DNA of 64,000 bases, from positions 682,001 to 746,000 of the forward strand of contig NZ_CP097118.1 of assembly GCF_024029435.1 (NCBI RefSeq), in the 5' to 3' direction. The stretch is from Fructilactobacillus hinvesii. GTDB lineage: Bacteria; Bacillota; Bacilli; Lactobacillales; Lactobacillaceae. Made by a program: the position numbers and the translations under genes. Below, in pieces: positions 1-8,844 of the stretch (the first letter of the stretch is position 1; each line of letters starts with the position of its first letter). The notes below the pieces were generated by a model. The model worked only from the letters and a program-made list of their open reading frames with translations. It was not told the DNA's origin and did not search any database.

Positions 1-1065
1 AGATTGCTCGGGATCAATCTTACTTTCAACGGTCGAAGCGAGATGCATGACTTGTTGGTATTTGTGCAACCGCATATGCTCGGTGACCCGAACGGAGTTA
101 AATTGGCTCACAGCTCCTAGATCATTACGACCTAGGTCGACGAGCATGTTGTGCTCGGCACTTTCCTTGGGATCGCTTAGTAGTTCTTGCGCCATTTGTT
201 CGTCTTCAGCCTTATCTTTGCCCCGGCGCCTGGTTCCGGCTAACGGAAAAGTGGCGAGGTGCGAGCCCTTCTTTCGCAGTAAGGTTTCGGGCGAAGCGGT
301 GGCTGCTTGAAATTCGCCACATCTGAAGTAACAATGGTAGTTACCCGTGAGTTCCTGGTACAACGCGAGCAGACTCCCCGTGGCCTGACCGACCAGGGGA
401 TTGGACAAGATGAGTTGGAAAATATCACCTCGATAAATATGGTCGACAACTTGATCAATCAATCGGGTATAGGTCGGTTGGTCGTAGCTTGGTTGCAGGG
501 GATGCGTTAGGTGCAATGTGGGTGCAGTGGTAAAACTAGCCTGTAAGCGCTGCAGCTCCTGCCGCAATTCTGCTAACGTGTCCGGTTCACCCTCGGGCAG
601 ATTCTGAATCAGAGTAACTTCGTTCGTTTCTGGAGCAAAGCCCACTACTTCTGTGAAGAGGAGAAAGGCGGCATCAGCAAAATCGTATGGATTAGCCACT
701 GCCGGAATGTTGGGAACGAGTTCACGACTATAATCATAGGCCAGGTACCCCACCAATCCGCCAGAAAAGGGAAGCGGTTGGTCCGCTGCATCGAAATGAT
801 ATTTCTGCAGTAATTGTTCGAGGTAGGGTTGCAGTTTTTTTGAAATAGAGTGCCCGTTGGTTGTAATCACGCCTTCCCGGTAGGTAATTTGGTGTTGCGG
901 ATGCAAGCCAAGGTAAATAATGTGCTGTTGATCAAAGGGTGGTTGCCCCGTGAGATCAAACAGGTAACCAGCGCCGGGATGTTCTTGATGAGCCTGCGCC
1001 ATGATCTGAGTGGGATTAAAGCCTGGATCGTAATACTTAAAAACGTGTCTTACATAATTTGTCAT
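1..1065 (-). CDS. trpE: Anthranilate synthase component I, partial at the left edge
   Basis: This is the catalytic subunit that makes anthranilate from chorismate, the first committed step of tryptophan synthesis. 355 codons are visible; the family is about 450-500 aa, so the C-terminus lies left of the window. Translation shows the chorismate-binding signatures in order: PFSGGLVGYLAYD (about residues 98-110), YRGDIFQLILSNPL, ASPETLL, PLAGTRRRGKDKAEDE, DPKESAEHNMLVDLGRNDLG. The ATG at 1065 follows GGAGG at 1073-1077. It points away from trpDCFBA and has its own T-box. The glutamine amidotransferase trpG is not in view and may lie downstream, outside the window. The N-terminal region reads PGAGYLFDLTG where well-studied enzymes carry an LLES-type feedback motif, so inhibition by Trp may differ (inference). 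Identity is firm. Confidence 0.93.
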   Translation of the reverse strand, partial: MTNYVRHVFKYYDPGFNPTQIMAQAHQEHPGAGYLFDLTGQPPFDQQHIIYLGLHPQHQITYREGVITTNGHSISKKLQPYLEQLLQKYHFDAADQPLPFSGGLVGYLAYDYSRELVPNIPAVANPYDFADAAFLLFTEVVGFAPETNEVTLIQNLPEGEPDTLAELRQELQRLQASFTTAPTLHLTHPLQPSYDQPTYTRLIDQVVDHIYRGDIFQLILSNPLVGQATGSLLALYQELTGNYHCYFRCGEFQAATASPETLLRKKGSHLATFPLAGTRRRGKDKAEDEQMAQELLSDPKESAEHNMLVDLGRNDLGAVSQFNSVRVTEHMRLHKYQQVMHLASTVESKIDPEQS

Positions 1066-1091
1066 TGTGTAACCTCCAAAATAAAGAGCAT

Positions 1092-1411
1092 AAAAAAGTC
1101 CGCCCATAACAAGTAATTGTTAAGGACGGACAGTTTGATCCGCGGTGCCACCTTAATTGGAGGGTGCTTAAAAAAGCCCCACCCGCCTCAGCGAAGAACA
1201 ATCATTCTCCCGGAAACTGACGTATTCCAACACGTCACTAAGTACTCGGCGCTCGGCCTTTGATAGTGCCCTCGGTGGTCCATTTAACTACGGGTTGCTT
1301 GACTGATCTCTCACCACCATCAGTTCGCTGACAAGGCCGCGTAATCTTGATCTCCACGTCATCGGTTTGGATAACTAGTTTGGTTGTAGTTATCGACGGT
1401 TCAAATTGATT
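1092..1411 (-). promoter_or_regulatory. Trp-specific T-box leader of trpE
   Basis: The leader RNA read on the minus strand carries the T-box core AAGGTGGCACCGCG (complement of 1141-1154). A terminator follows, with arms at about 1092-1104 and 1120-1132 and a T run. A stem I specifier region places UGG (complement of 1280-1282) just before ACC. The variable base of the UGGN bulge is C, which fits the G discriminator base usual for bacterial tRNA-Trp. T-boxes allow read-through when uncharged tRNA binds, so trpE should be induced by Trp starvation. Confidence 0.92.
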
Positions 1412-1417
1412 TTTCTT

Positions 1418-1446
1418 AGCCTAAAACATTTCAAAGTTAATGTCAA
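1418..1446 (-). promoter_or_regulatory. Promoter of the trpE T-box transcript
   Basis: On the minus strand a perfect TTGACA (complement of 1441-1446) lies 17 bp from a weaker TAGGCT (complement of 1418-1423), immediately upstream of the minus-strand T-box. It nearly abuts the promoter of the opposite arm. Confidence 0.65.
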
Positions 1447-1471
1447 TGCTAAAAAAATTTTAAATTTATTC

Positions 1472-1500
1472 TTGACAAGGATTTCATTGCTCGTTATGAT
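1472..1500 (+). promoter_or_regulatory. Promoter of trpDCFBA
   Basis: TTGACA at 1472-1477, a 17 bp spacer and TATGAT at 1495-1500 form a near-consensus vegetative promoter. It lies just upstream of the plus-strand T-box and about 25 bp from the -35 of the divergent trpE promoter. Confidence 0.85.
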
Positions 1501-1506
1501 TAGCAA

Positions 1507-1816
1507 CAACTAAATCCAACCCACAGAAACCGTTGAGATGGAGATTAAAACTAATGTGCCCGCCCAGAGAGTTGCCGGTGGTGAGAATGGCAGCCGAACG
1601 CAGTTAGTTAAATGGACCATCGAGGGCAAACCGGAACGCAGTGCAAGTATGGTTTGACGTGCAGACATACGTCAGTTGTCAGGAGGATGATGGTCCTCTG
1701 TTAAGTGGGGTAAACTACGATTCTTTCACTGGGAAGGACCGTTTTTTACCCAAATTCAAGGTGGCACCGCGGGAAACCGTCCTTAACTACAACAGTTAGT
1801 TAAGGGCGGTTTTTTT
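1507..1816 (+). promoter_or_regulatory. Trp-specific T-box leader of trpDCFBA
   Basis: The T-box core AAGGTGGCACCGCGG lies at 1758-1772. The intrinsic terminator follows at 1776-1816, with arms ACCGTCCTTAACTA and TAGTTAAGGGCGGT and a T7 tail. The specifier UGG is at 1613-1615, directly followed by ACC, in a context almost identical to the minus-strand T-box. UGGC in the bulge matches a G discriminator base. Starvation for Trp should let transcription continue into trpD. Confidence 0.94.
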
Positions 1817-1849
1817 GTTGGTTGGAAAATTCAGGGAGGAATGCAACTC

Positions 1850-1897
1850 ATGAAAAGCAAACGATGGCAACGCCGGATTGAAGCTGATCGACACTAG
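1850..1897 (+). CDS. Small ORF (15 aa) between the T-box and trpD
   Basis: The reading frame MKSKRWQRRIEADRH ends in TAG, 21 bp before trpD. A strong Shine-Dalgarno sequence, GGGAGGA at 1834-1840, gives 9 bp spacing to this ATG; an in-frame ATG at 1841 sits directly against the SD and is less likely. The peptide is basic and has one Trp codon. It could be a translated spacer that couples into trpD, a minor leader peptide, or chance. No homology is claimed. Confidence 0.4.
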   Translation: MKSKRWQRRIEADRH

Positions 1898-1918
1898 GAA
1901 TAATAAAAGGAGTTAACC

Positions 1919-2941
1919 ATGATTAAAACCGCAATTACGTTATTGAGCCAACGCCACGATTTAACCGCCGTCCAAACCCATGCTGTATTAGATGAAATGA
2001 TGAACGATAGAACGACCCCCAGCGAACAAGCCGCCTTTTTAATGGGTCTCGCCAGCAAGGGTGCTACGGTAGCTGAAATTAGTGGGGCTGCCGCTTCGTT
2101 ACGCGAACACGCCACCCAGATTCAACCGCATCAGAACGTGCTCGAAATTGTCGGCACGGGTGGGGACCACGCCAATACCTTTAACATTTCGACGACCACG
2201 GCGTTAGTGGTAGCTGCTACCGGCATCGTCCCGGTGGCTAAACATGGTAACCGCGCCGCCAGCAGTAAAAGTGGGGCGGCAGACGTGCTCGAAGCCCTGG
2301 GCGTCAACCTAGCAACAAGTCCTTCCCAAGCAACTCACACTTTGACAACCGAAGGGATTTGTTTCTTATTTGCGCAAAAGTATCATCAAGCCATGCGTTT
2401 CGTGGCGCCGGTGCGTCGCGAACTAGAGATTCCCACTCTGTTTAACTACCTGGGACCGCTGGCCAATCCGGCTGGCGCTACCTACCAACTATTGGGGGTG
2501 AACGACGTCAGTTTGGTAGAGCCAATGGCGCAGGTGTTAGACCAACTGGGAGTCAAAGAGGCGCTGGTGGTCCACGGTGATGACGGCTTAGACGAAGTTA
2601 CTTTGACAACCACGACGCACTTTGCCCGGTTACATCAGCACGAAATTACTACGGGAATCATTGATCCGGAAGCATTGGGACTTTCCCTGTGTCAACCGGA
2701 GGACTTAGTCGGTGGCACTCCACAAGAAAACGCTGAGATTACCCGCGCCATCTTGCGGGGCGAGCGAGGTCCCCGCCGAGACGTGGTGCTACTAAACGCC
2801 GCTTGTGCCTTACACGTGGCTCAACCTGATTTAACGATTGAGGCCGGCTTAAAGGTAGCTGCAGCAACGATTGACAGTGGCAAGGCCGCGCAAAAACTAG
2901 CGGAGTTTGTGGCCGCAACCAACGAGGAGGATGACGCATGA
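1919..2941 (+). CDS. trpD: Anthranilate phosphoribosyltransferase
   Basis: It transfers phosphoribose from PRPP to anthranilate, the second step of the Trp pathway. At 340 aa it is the normal family length. The PRPP loop GTGGD (about residue 79) and KHGNRAASSKSGAADVLEALG (about 108-128) are both present and intact, and the RRELEIPTLFNYLGPLANP segment is typical. The ATG follows AAAGGAG with good spacing. It is the first structural gene of trpDCFBA and overlaps trpC by ATGA. Expression should depend on the T-box upstream. Confidence 0.97.
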   Translation: MIKTAITLLSQRHDLTAVQTHAVLDEMMNDRTTPSEQAAFLMGLASKGATVAEISGAAASLREHATQIQPHQNVLEIVGTGGDHANTFNISTTTALVVAATGIVPVAKHGNRAASSKSGAADVLEALGVNLATSPSQATHTLTTEGICFLFAQKYHQAMRFVAPVRRELEIPTLFNYLGPLANPAGATYQLLGVNDVSLVEPMAQVLDQLGVKEALVVHGDDGLDEVTLTTTTHFARLHQHEITTGIIDPEALGLSLCQPEDLVGGTPQENAEITRAILRGERGPRRDVVLLNAACALHVAQPDLTIEAGLKVAAATIDSGKAAQKLAEFVAATNEEDDA

Positions 2942-3723
2942 TTTTAGATGATTTAACCAACGTAACTAAAGCACGCGTTGCCCGAGCTAAAGAGCAGCAA
3001 CCGCTGGCAGAATTACGATCCCATGTAGAAGAACTGGACCTGACCACCGACTTTCCGTTTGAACAAGCCCTGCGCCAACCCCAACTGAGCTTTATTTGTG
3101 AAATTAAGCGCGCATCTCCGTCTAAAGGAGACATTAAAACCACGATTGACGTGCCCCAACTAGCCCGGGATTATGCAGCGGCGGGTGCCGATGCTATTTC
3201 GGTTCTGACGGAACCTGATTATTTTAAGGGCAGCCTGGCTGATTTAGAGGCCGTTACGCAAACCGTCTCGTTGCCGGTGTTACGCAAGGACTTTACGGTG
3301 GATCCGTACATGATTTATGCGGCGAAACGCGCGGGAGCGAGTGCCATTCTGTTAATTTGTGCGATTTTATCCGATCAGGAGCTACGCGAGTTCTTCGCAC
3401 TAGCAGATCATTTAAGCTTGTCAGCCATCTTTGAAGCGCATAATGCGACGGAGGTCCAACGGGCAATTGCCGCGGGGGCACGGATCATCGGGATTAATAA
3501 TCGGAATCTGAAAAACTTTACGGTGAACTTTGACAATGCCAAGCAACTTCGAGAAGCGGTTCCTGCCGACACATTGATGATTGCGGAAAGCGGGGTTAAA
3601 ACAGCGGCTGACATTAAGGAACTAAGTGGACTAGGTGTCGACGGTGTTTTAGTCGGCGAAACGATGATGTTAGCCCCAGATCCCAAAGCCAAACTACAGG
3701 AGTTACGTGATGGTGAAAATTAA
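2938..3723 (+). CDS. trpC: Indole-3-glycerol-phosphate synthase
   Basis: It closes the indole ring of CdRP in the fourth step of the pathway, as a cytoplasmic (beta/alpha)8 enzyme of 261 aa. Visible motifs are EIKRASPSKGDI (catalytic Lys region), FKGSLADLE, LRKDFTVDPYMIYAAKRAGA, NNRNLKNFTV and IAESGVKT. It overlaps trpD by 4 bp and the start of trpF by 14 bp, so translation of the three genes is probably coupled. It is a stand-alone protein, not fused to TrpF as in enteric bacteria. Confidence 0.97.
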   Translation: MILDDLTNVTKARVARAKEQQPLAELRSHVEELDLTTDFPFEQALRQPQLSFICEIKRASPSKGDIKTTIDVPQLARDYAAAGADAISVLTEPDYFKGSLADLEAVTQTVSLPVLRKDFTVDPYMIYAAKRAGASAILLICAILSDQELREFFALADHLSLSAIFEAHNATEVQRAIAAGARIIGINNRNLKNFTVNFDNAKQLREAVPADTLMIAESGVKTAADIKELSGLGVDGVLVGETMMLAPDPKAKLQELRDGEN

Positions 3724-4285
3724 ACTGTGTGGGTTGCACACCACTGCTGATATTGCCAAGGCTAACCAGGTTCACCCCGATTTTGTAGGATTGGTCTTTG
3801 CTCCCAGTCAACGACAGGTTGATCTCAAGACGGCCCGGATTTTAACTCAGGATTTAGATCCTACCATTGCCGTAGCGGGAGTGTACGTAAACGCAAGCAC
3901 GGAGACCGTGATGGCTGCCGTAACGGATCGGGTACTTCAACTAGTTCAGTACTATGGTGCATTACCTGCCAACTTAATTGCTCAGTTACACGAGCAGCAT
4001 GTGCAGTTAATCCAGGTAGTTCAGACAGAAACAGATGTTGATCCGGAGGCGGACTACGTGATGTTTGATGCGAGTCGCGGGCGGGGGCAGGCGCCCGCCC
4101 AATTTCAAAAACATGCTGTAACTCAGCCGGAGATTTTATCAGGCGGGATCACCTTAGCCAACGTTCAAACGGCCGTAGCAATCGTGAAGCCGGCGGTGGT
4201 GGACATCTCCAGCGGAGTAGAAACGGACAGTCATAAGGATTTAGCCAAAATGCAAGCACTAACAGACTTGGTACATCGACTATAA
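3710..4285 (+). CDS. trpF: Phosphoribosylanthranilate isomerase
   Basis: It isomerises PRA to CdRP, the third step of the pathway. KLCGL near the N-terminus carries the catalytic Cys, FDASRGRGQA carries the catalytic Asp region, and SGGITLANV plus VDISSGVE form the phosphate-binding end of the barrel. At 191 aa it is slightly short of the usual 200. Possible starts are GTG 3707, ATG 3710 and GTG 3713. AGGAG at 3698-3702 gives 7 bp to ATG 3710, so that is chosen. The gene begins inside the end of trpC. Confidence 0.93.
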   Translation: MVKIKLCGLHTTADIAKANQVHPDFVGLVFAPSQRQVDLKTARILTQDLDPTIAVAGVYVNASTETVMAAVTDRVLQLVQYYGALPANLIAQLHEQHVQLIQVVQTETDVDPEADYVMFDASRGRGQAPAQFQKHAVTQPEILSGGITLANVQTAVAIVKPAVVDISSGVETDSHKDLAKMQALTDLVHRL

Positions 4286-4300
4286 AAGGAGGAAATCAAA

Positions 4301-5488
4301 ATGACAACCAACGGTAAATTTAACGGGTACGGCGGTCAATTTGTTCCAGAAACGCTAATGCAGGAATTACATGAAATTGAAACAACCTACCTCAAGTTAC
4401 GTGCTGATCCAAAATTTCAAGCAGAGCTCCACGACCTGCTGGATAACTATGCCAACCGCCCCTCGTTGTTGTACCACGCTCAGCACATGACGGAAAAATT
4501 AGGGGGAGCGCAAATCTACTTGAAGCGGGAAGATTTGAATCATACCGGTGCTCACAAGATTAATAATGTGTTGGGGCAGGCCTTAGTGGCTCAGTACATG
4601 GGGAAACGGAAGTTAATTGCCGAAACCGGAGCCGGGCAACACGGTGTGGCGACGGCGACCGTTGCCGCCCTGTTAGGCATGGATTGTGAAATTTACATGG
4701 GCAAGGAGGATACCGAGCGCCAACGGCTGAATGTCTTCCGGATGGAACTATTGGGAGCTAAGGTTCACGCGGTGACGAGTGGTTCCATGGTTTTGAAAGA
4801 TGCGGTCAACGCGGCCATGCAGGCTTGGGTTGCCAATGTGACTGACACCTTCTATGTTTTAGGTTCTGCCGTTGGCCCACATCCGTTTCCGATGATGGTC
4901 CGGGATTTTCAAAGTGTGATTAGTAAAGAGGCAAAACAACAAATTCTGGCTGAAACGGGGCGGCTGCCAGATGCAGTCGTGGCCTGCGTTGGGGGTGGAA
5001 GTAATGCCATCGGGAGCTTTGCTGCTTTTCTGGATGATGAAGCCGTCCAGCTAATTGGATGTGAAGCAGCTGGAAAGGGCGTTCACACTAAGCAACAAGC
5101 CGCCACGATTACCAACGGAACCGATGGGATTTTTCACGGCATGAAGTCGAAGTTTTTACAAAACTCAGCTGGGCAAATTGATGAAGTTTATTCAATTTCG
5201 GCGGGGTTAGATTATCCGGGAATTGGACCTGAACACGCGGCATTAGCGCAATCGGGACGCGCCCAGTACGTGCCGATTACTGATGATGAAGCCGTCCAAG
5301 CCTTTGAATTCATTGCTAAAACGGAAGGGATCATTGCGGCAATTGAAAGTGCCCACGCGATTGCTTACGTGGAAAAATTAGCGCCGACGATGCGGCCCGA
5401 TCAGACGATTATCTGTACGTTGTCGGGACGAGGAGATAAGGACGTGGCGTCCATTGCGCGCTACAAAGGAGTGAAAATCGATGAGTAA
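4301..5488 (+). CDS. trpB: Tryptophan synthase beta chain
   Basis: It condenses indole and serine to tryptophan with PLP. At 395 aa it is typical. The PLP lysine lies in [13 protein letters not shown] (about residue 86), and the phosphate-binding glycine loop is [10 protein letters not shown]. It has a strong AAAGGAGG ribosome-binding site. The stop overlaps trpA by 8 bp, as expected for subunits of one alpha2beta2 channel enzyme. No degenerate residues were noticed. Confidence 0.98.
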   Translation: MTTNGKFNGYGGQFVPETLMQELHEIETTYLKLRADPKFQAELHDLLDNYANRPSLLYHAQHMTEKLGGAQIYLKREDLNHTGAHKINNVLGQALVAQYMGKRKLIAETGAGQHGVATATVAALLGMDCEIYMGKEDTERQRLNVFRMELLGAKVHAVTSGSMVLKDAVNAAMQAWVANVTDTFYVLGSAVGPHPFPMMVRDFQSVISKEAKQQILAETGRLPDAVVACVGGGSNAIGSFAAFLDDEAVQLIGCEAAGKGVHTKQQAATITNGTDGIFHGMKSKFLQNSAGQIDEVYSISAGLDYPGIGPEHAALAQSGRAQYVPITDDEAVQAFEFIAKTEGIIAAIESAHAIAYVEKLAPTMRPDQTIICTLSGRGDKDVASIARYKGVKIDE

Positions 5489-6254
5489 ATTGGAACAAGT
5501 TTTTGTAGACCAGCAAGCGTTTGTCGGTTTTGTCGTGGCGGGGGATCCCAGCCTGGATGCGACCGTGGACAATATTTTGGCGCTGGCTGCTGGTGGGGCA
5601 GATTTAGTTGAAGTTGGGATTCCGTTTTCCGACCCAGTGGCAGATGGGCCGGTGATTGCAGCCGCAGATAAGCGAGCCCTAGATCGCCAGGTGACAACCG
5701 ATGACGTTTTTAACGTGATTCGGCGGGTACGGGAGCAATCAGACGTGCCGCTGGTCTTTTTGACCTACGTAAACTTAGTTTACCAGGTTGGGTACCGGGA
5801 GTTTTGCCGCCGTTGTGCGGAATTGAACGTGGCCGGCATGATTATTCCTGATTTACCGTACGAAGAACAAGCTGAGTTATTAGCTGCTACGCAAGAATTT
5901 AACCTGGATCTGGTTCAACTGATAGCTCCGACTTCTCAGGCGCGAATCAAAAAAATTGCAGAACGAGCGACTGGGTTCATTTACCTGGTCTCTTCAATGG
6001 GAACAACCGGAACGCGGGATGAATTTCAAACTGATTTGCAGGCAGTGATAACCGAAATTCGCCGGTACACGTACACGCCCGTTGCAATTGGCTTTGGGAT
6101 TCATACTCCAGAACAGGCCCACGCGATGATTCAGGTGGCCGATGGGGTCATCGTCGGGAGTCAAATTGTAGATTTAATTGCAAAGGCAGGAACACAAGCG
6201 CCGGAGCAGTTGACTGCTTACGTGCGGGAGATGAAACAAGCGGTTGCGAAATGA
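5481..6254 (+). CDS. trpA: Tryptophan synthase alpha chain
   Basis: It cleaves indole-3-glycerol phosphate to indole, which tunnels to TrpB. The gene encodes 257 aa. The catalytic Glu is in [22 protein letters not shown] sequence (here VIAAAD), the catalytic Asp in [10 protein letters not shown], and the phosphate site is [10 protein letters not shown]. It is the last gene of the operon. I see no clear intrinsic terminator between its stop and the leu promoter at 6341. Confidence 0.97.
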   Translation: MSKLEQVFVDQQAFVGFVVAGDPSLDATVDNILALAAGGADLVEVGIPFSDPVADGPVIAAADKRALDRQVTTDDVFNVIRRVREQSDVPLVFLTYVNLVYQVGYREFCRRCAELNVAGMIIPDLPYEEQAELLAATQEFNLDLVQLIAPTSQARIKKIAERATGFIYLVSSMGTTGTRDEFQTDLQAVITEIRRYTYTPVAIGFGIHTPEQAHAMIQVADGVIVGSQIVDLIAKAGTQAPEQLTAYVREMKQAVAK

Positions 6255-6340
6255 GGCAGTGCTAGTTCTGTACAAGTAAATTGTGTCTATTATAATTTTT
6301 ATCATTTAGAAAAAATAAACGTTCGAAACAAAATTAAAGA

Positions 6341-6369
6341 TTGACTTAAATATTTAATCATGATAAACT
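6341..6369 (+). promoter_or_regulatory. Promoter of the leu-suf operon
   Basis: TTGACT at 6341-6346, a 17 bp spacer and TAAACT at 6364-6369 lie just upstream of the leader peptide. The -10 is moderate, the -35 strong. Confidence 0.6.
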
Positions 6370-6406
6370 TCAAACAATAAAATTAATAAGAAAGGAAATA
6401 TAACCC

Positions 6407-6475
6407 ATGATTTGCACAAACATTATGTATTCAAATAATGCGTTATTACTCAACTTATTAGATCATTTGACCTAA
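6407..6475 (+). CDS. Leucine leader peptide (22 aa)
   Basis: A short ORF starts at ATG 6407 behind AAGAAAGGAAA. It contains the run NALLLNLLDHL, so 6 of its 22 residues are Leu, clustered near the end. The stop TAA (6473-6475) lies within the first of a series of mutually complementary RNA segments that ends in an intrinsic terminator before leuA. This is the usual design of ribosome-mediated attenuation; the peptide itself probably has no other role. Confidence 0.85.
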   Translation: MICTNIMYSNNALLLNLLDHLT

Positions 6476-6593
6476 CGAGTTGAGCTATTTGGATGCGCAG
6501 TCGTTAGGCAACCTAGTCTAACGACTGAGTGAGATTCTGAGGTTATATTTCAGGCTCTCGGTTAGTCTTTAGACTAATCGGGGGCCTTTTTTT
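6471..6593 (+). promoter_or_regulatory. Leu attenuator (five pairing segments, terminator)
   Basis: Segment 1, CCTAACGA (6471-6478, over the leader stop), is complementary to segment 2, TCGTTAGG (6501-6508). Segment 2, as AGTCGTTAG (6499-6507), pairs with segment 3, CTAACGACT (6518-6526). Segment 3 (CTAACGA) can pair with TCGGTTAG (6558-6565, one bulge), which is part of the terminator 5' arm. The terminator itself is 6553-6568 with 6571-6586, followed by T7. A stall at the Leu codons frees segment 1 and should lead to read-through. The 3:4 pairing is the weakest link. Confidence 0.8.
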
Positions 6594-6619
6594 ATTACAA
6601 CTTTTTTACGGAGGAAAAT

Positions 6620-7786
6620 ATGAAAGCAATTACCTTTTTTGATACCACTCTACGAGATGGGGAACAAACAATTGGCGTAAACTTTACAACCGCAGAAAAA
6701 CAAGCAATTGCCCAAGCATTGGATAAATGGGGAGTTGCCACTATTGAAGCGGGTTTTCCCGCAGCATCTGCTAAAGATTTTGCAGCGGTTGCTCAAGTAG
6801 CTGAAGTAGTTAAGCATGCTAACGTAACGGGACTGGCTCGCTTGAAGCGGACTGACATTGACGCAGCGGTTCAGGCAGTAGCAGCAGCCAAACATCCGTT
6901 GATTCACGTATTTATTGCCACTTCACCGATTCATCGTGATAGTAAACTGCACATGTCGAAAGCCGAATTATTGCAAAAAATTGCAGCAGATGTTGCTTAT
7001 GCCAAGCAATCCATTGACCAAGTGATGTTCTCGCCGGAGGATGCAACCCGCACGGAACCAGATTTTTTGGTAGAAGCCGTGACAACTGCAATTAATGCCG
7101 GAGCTACTCATATTAATATTGCTGACACGGTTGGCTTTAGCACTCCTACTGAATTTGCAGCACTATTCAAAAATTTGCAGGAACAAGTTCCCCAATTTGA
7201 TGAAATTACCTGGTCGACTCATACCCATGATGATTTGGGAATGGCAACTGCAAACGCTCTAGCTGGAATTGCGAATGGAGCGACTGAAGTGCAAGGGACC
7301 ATTAATGGAATTGGAGAACGAGCGGGTAATTCAGATTTGATTGAGGTCGCCGCTGCATTGCATGTAAAGCACGCAACCTACCAAGCTGTTGAACCGGTGG
7401 AATTGTCCATGAGCAAACAAATTTCTAATCGCGTAGCGCAAGCCACTAATATTCCGGTTTCACCTAATAAGGCCATTGTTGGTAAAAATGCCTTTTCTCA
7501 TGAATCGGGAATTCATCAAGATGGTTTTTTGAAGAATCCAGCAACCTATGAAGTTCTCACTCCGGAAACGGTTGGAATGGTTTCAAATCTTCCACTCGGA
7601 AAATTATCTGGATCTCATGCTGTCATGAGCAAATTAAACGGGATGGGATATCAAGTTACGAAAGCAGAAATGGCTGATATTTTTCCCGTCTTTAAGCAGA
7701 TTGCTGAAAGAACAGATGTGGTTTCTGATCGAGAGTTGCGGGATATGATGAAAGTTGTGCAAGCACAAGCAACGGAGGGGCAATAG
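6620..7786 (+). CDS. leuA: 2-isopropylmalate synthase, short form
   Basis: It condenses acetyl-CoA with 2-oxoisovalerate, the first committed step of leucine synthesis. The catalytic DRE-TIM barrel is complete: DTTLRDGEQTIGVNF near the N-terminus, the metal-binding HTHDDLGMATANALAGI, and GIGERAGNSDL. Linker-domain sequence NAFSHESGIHQDG follows. The protein ends at 388 aa, whereas the common form is about 510 aa with a C-terminal leucine-binding regulatory domain. The allosteric domain is therefore absent and leucine control may rest on the attenuator. A homocitrate-synthase-type activity is less likely given leuBCD downstream. Confidence 0.9.
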   Translation: MKAITFFDTTLRDGEQTIGVNFTTAEKQAIAQALDKWGVATIEAGFPAASAKDFAAVAQVAEVVKHANVTGLARLKRTDIDAAVQAVAAAKHPLIHVFIATSPIHRDSKLHMSKAELLQKIAADVAYAKQSIDQVMFSPEDATRTEPDFLVEAVTTAINAGATHINIADTVGFSTPTEFAALFKNLQEQVPQFDEITWSTHTHDDLGMATANALAGIANGATEVQGTINGIGERAGNSDLIEVAAALHVKHATYQAVEPVELSMSKQISNRVAQATNIPVSPNKAIVGKNAFSHESGIHQDGFLKNPATYEVLTPETVGMVSNLPLGKLSGSHAVMSKLNGMGYQVTKAEMADIFPVFKQIAERTDVVSDRELRDMMKVVQAQATEGQ

Positions 7787-7788
7787 TC

Positions 7789-8844
7789 GTGAAAGCTAAA
7801 GAAATTGCGGTCTTGCGTGGTGATTACATTGGACCAGAAATTATGGAAGCGGGGCTGCAAGTTTTACAAGCAGTTACAGCCGGGAAGAACGTTCATTACA
7901 ATCTTTCTGAATATCCGTTTGGTGGGGCTGGGATTGATCAAAGCGGTGAACCATTCCCAGCTTCGACAAAGGCCGGGGTTTTAGCAGCAGATGCTGTTTT
8001 GCTTAGTGCGATTGGTGGTCCCAAATGGGATCAAGCCACGATTCGTCCAGAAACCGGTTTATTGCAGCTTCGCAAAACATTAGGAGTCTTTGCAAATCTT
8101 CGGCCTACGGTTGTCAATCCAGCGTTAATTGAGCGTTCGCCATTAAAAGCACAAATAGTAGCAGATACAAATTTTTTGATGGTTCGCGAGTTAACCTCTG
8201 GCGCTTACTTTGGAGAACCGCGCCGGCTAACTCAACAGGATGCATTGGATACTATCTATTACAGTCGTCAAGAAATTGAACGGGTCATGAAAGTGGGCTT
8301 TCAGTTAGCTCAAACGCGGAAGCAACACGTCACAATTGTGGATAAATCAAACGTACTCGCTACTTCTAAGTTGTGGAGACAAGTTGCGCATGAACAAGTA
8401 GCGCAATTTCCAAACGTAACGGTCGATGATTGTTATGTAGATGCGATGGCGATGAATCTTTTGTCCCAGCCAAACCAGTTTGACGTTATTATTACGCCAA
8501 ATTTGTTTGGCGATATTCTTAGTGATGAAGCAGCCGAACTAACCGGGTCCATTGGAACAATTCCGTCCGTTTCTTTAGGAAAAGGGCAACGAGCTTTGTA
8601 CGAACCCATTCATGGTTCGGCACCAGATATTGCTGGAAAAGGCATTGCCAATCCGTTTTCCATGATTAATACAATTGCATTGTTGTTAAAGCACACATTT
8701 CACCGGCCGGAGTTAGCCACTAAAATCGATGGGGCATTAACTCGAACCATTGAAAGTGGAGTGGTTACCCCCGATTTAGGCGGTAGTGCAATAACGACGG
8801 AAGTAACTCAGACCGTCATTCATAATTTAGAAGGGGGAGCCTAA
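7789..8844 (+). CDS. leuB: 3-isopropylmalate dehydrogenase
   Basis: It oxidises and decarboxylates 3-isopropylmalate with NAD+. At 351 aa it is typical. [13 protein letters not shown] at the N-terminus, [17 protein letters not shown], the [14 protein letters not shown] lysine region, the metal-binding [14 protein letters not shown] and [18 protein letters not shown] are all present. The start is GTG at 7789 behind a strong GGAGGGG (7774-7780). The stop shares one base with leuC (TAATG). Confidence 0.97.
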   Translation: MKAKEIAVLRGDYIGPEIMEAGLQVLQAVTAGKNVHYNLSEYPFGGAGIDQSGEPFPASTKAGVLAADAVLLSAIGGPKWDQATIRPETGLLQLRKTLGVFANLRPTVVNPALIERSPLKAQIVADTNFLMVRELTSGAYFGEPRRLTQQDALDTIYYSRQEIERVMKVGFQLAQTRKQHVTIVDKSNVLATSKLWRQVAHEQVAQFPNVTVDDCYVDAMAMNLLSQPNQFDVIITPNLFGDILSDEAAELTGSIGTIPSVSLGKGQRALYEPIHGSAPDIAGKGIANPFSMINTIALLLKHTFHRPELATKIDGALTRTIESGVVTPDLGGSAITTEVTQTVIHNLEGGA

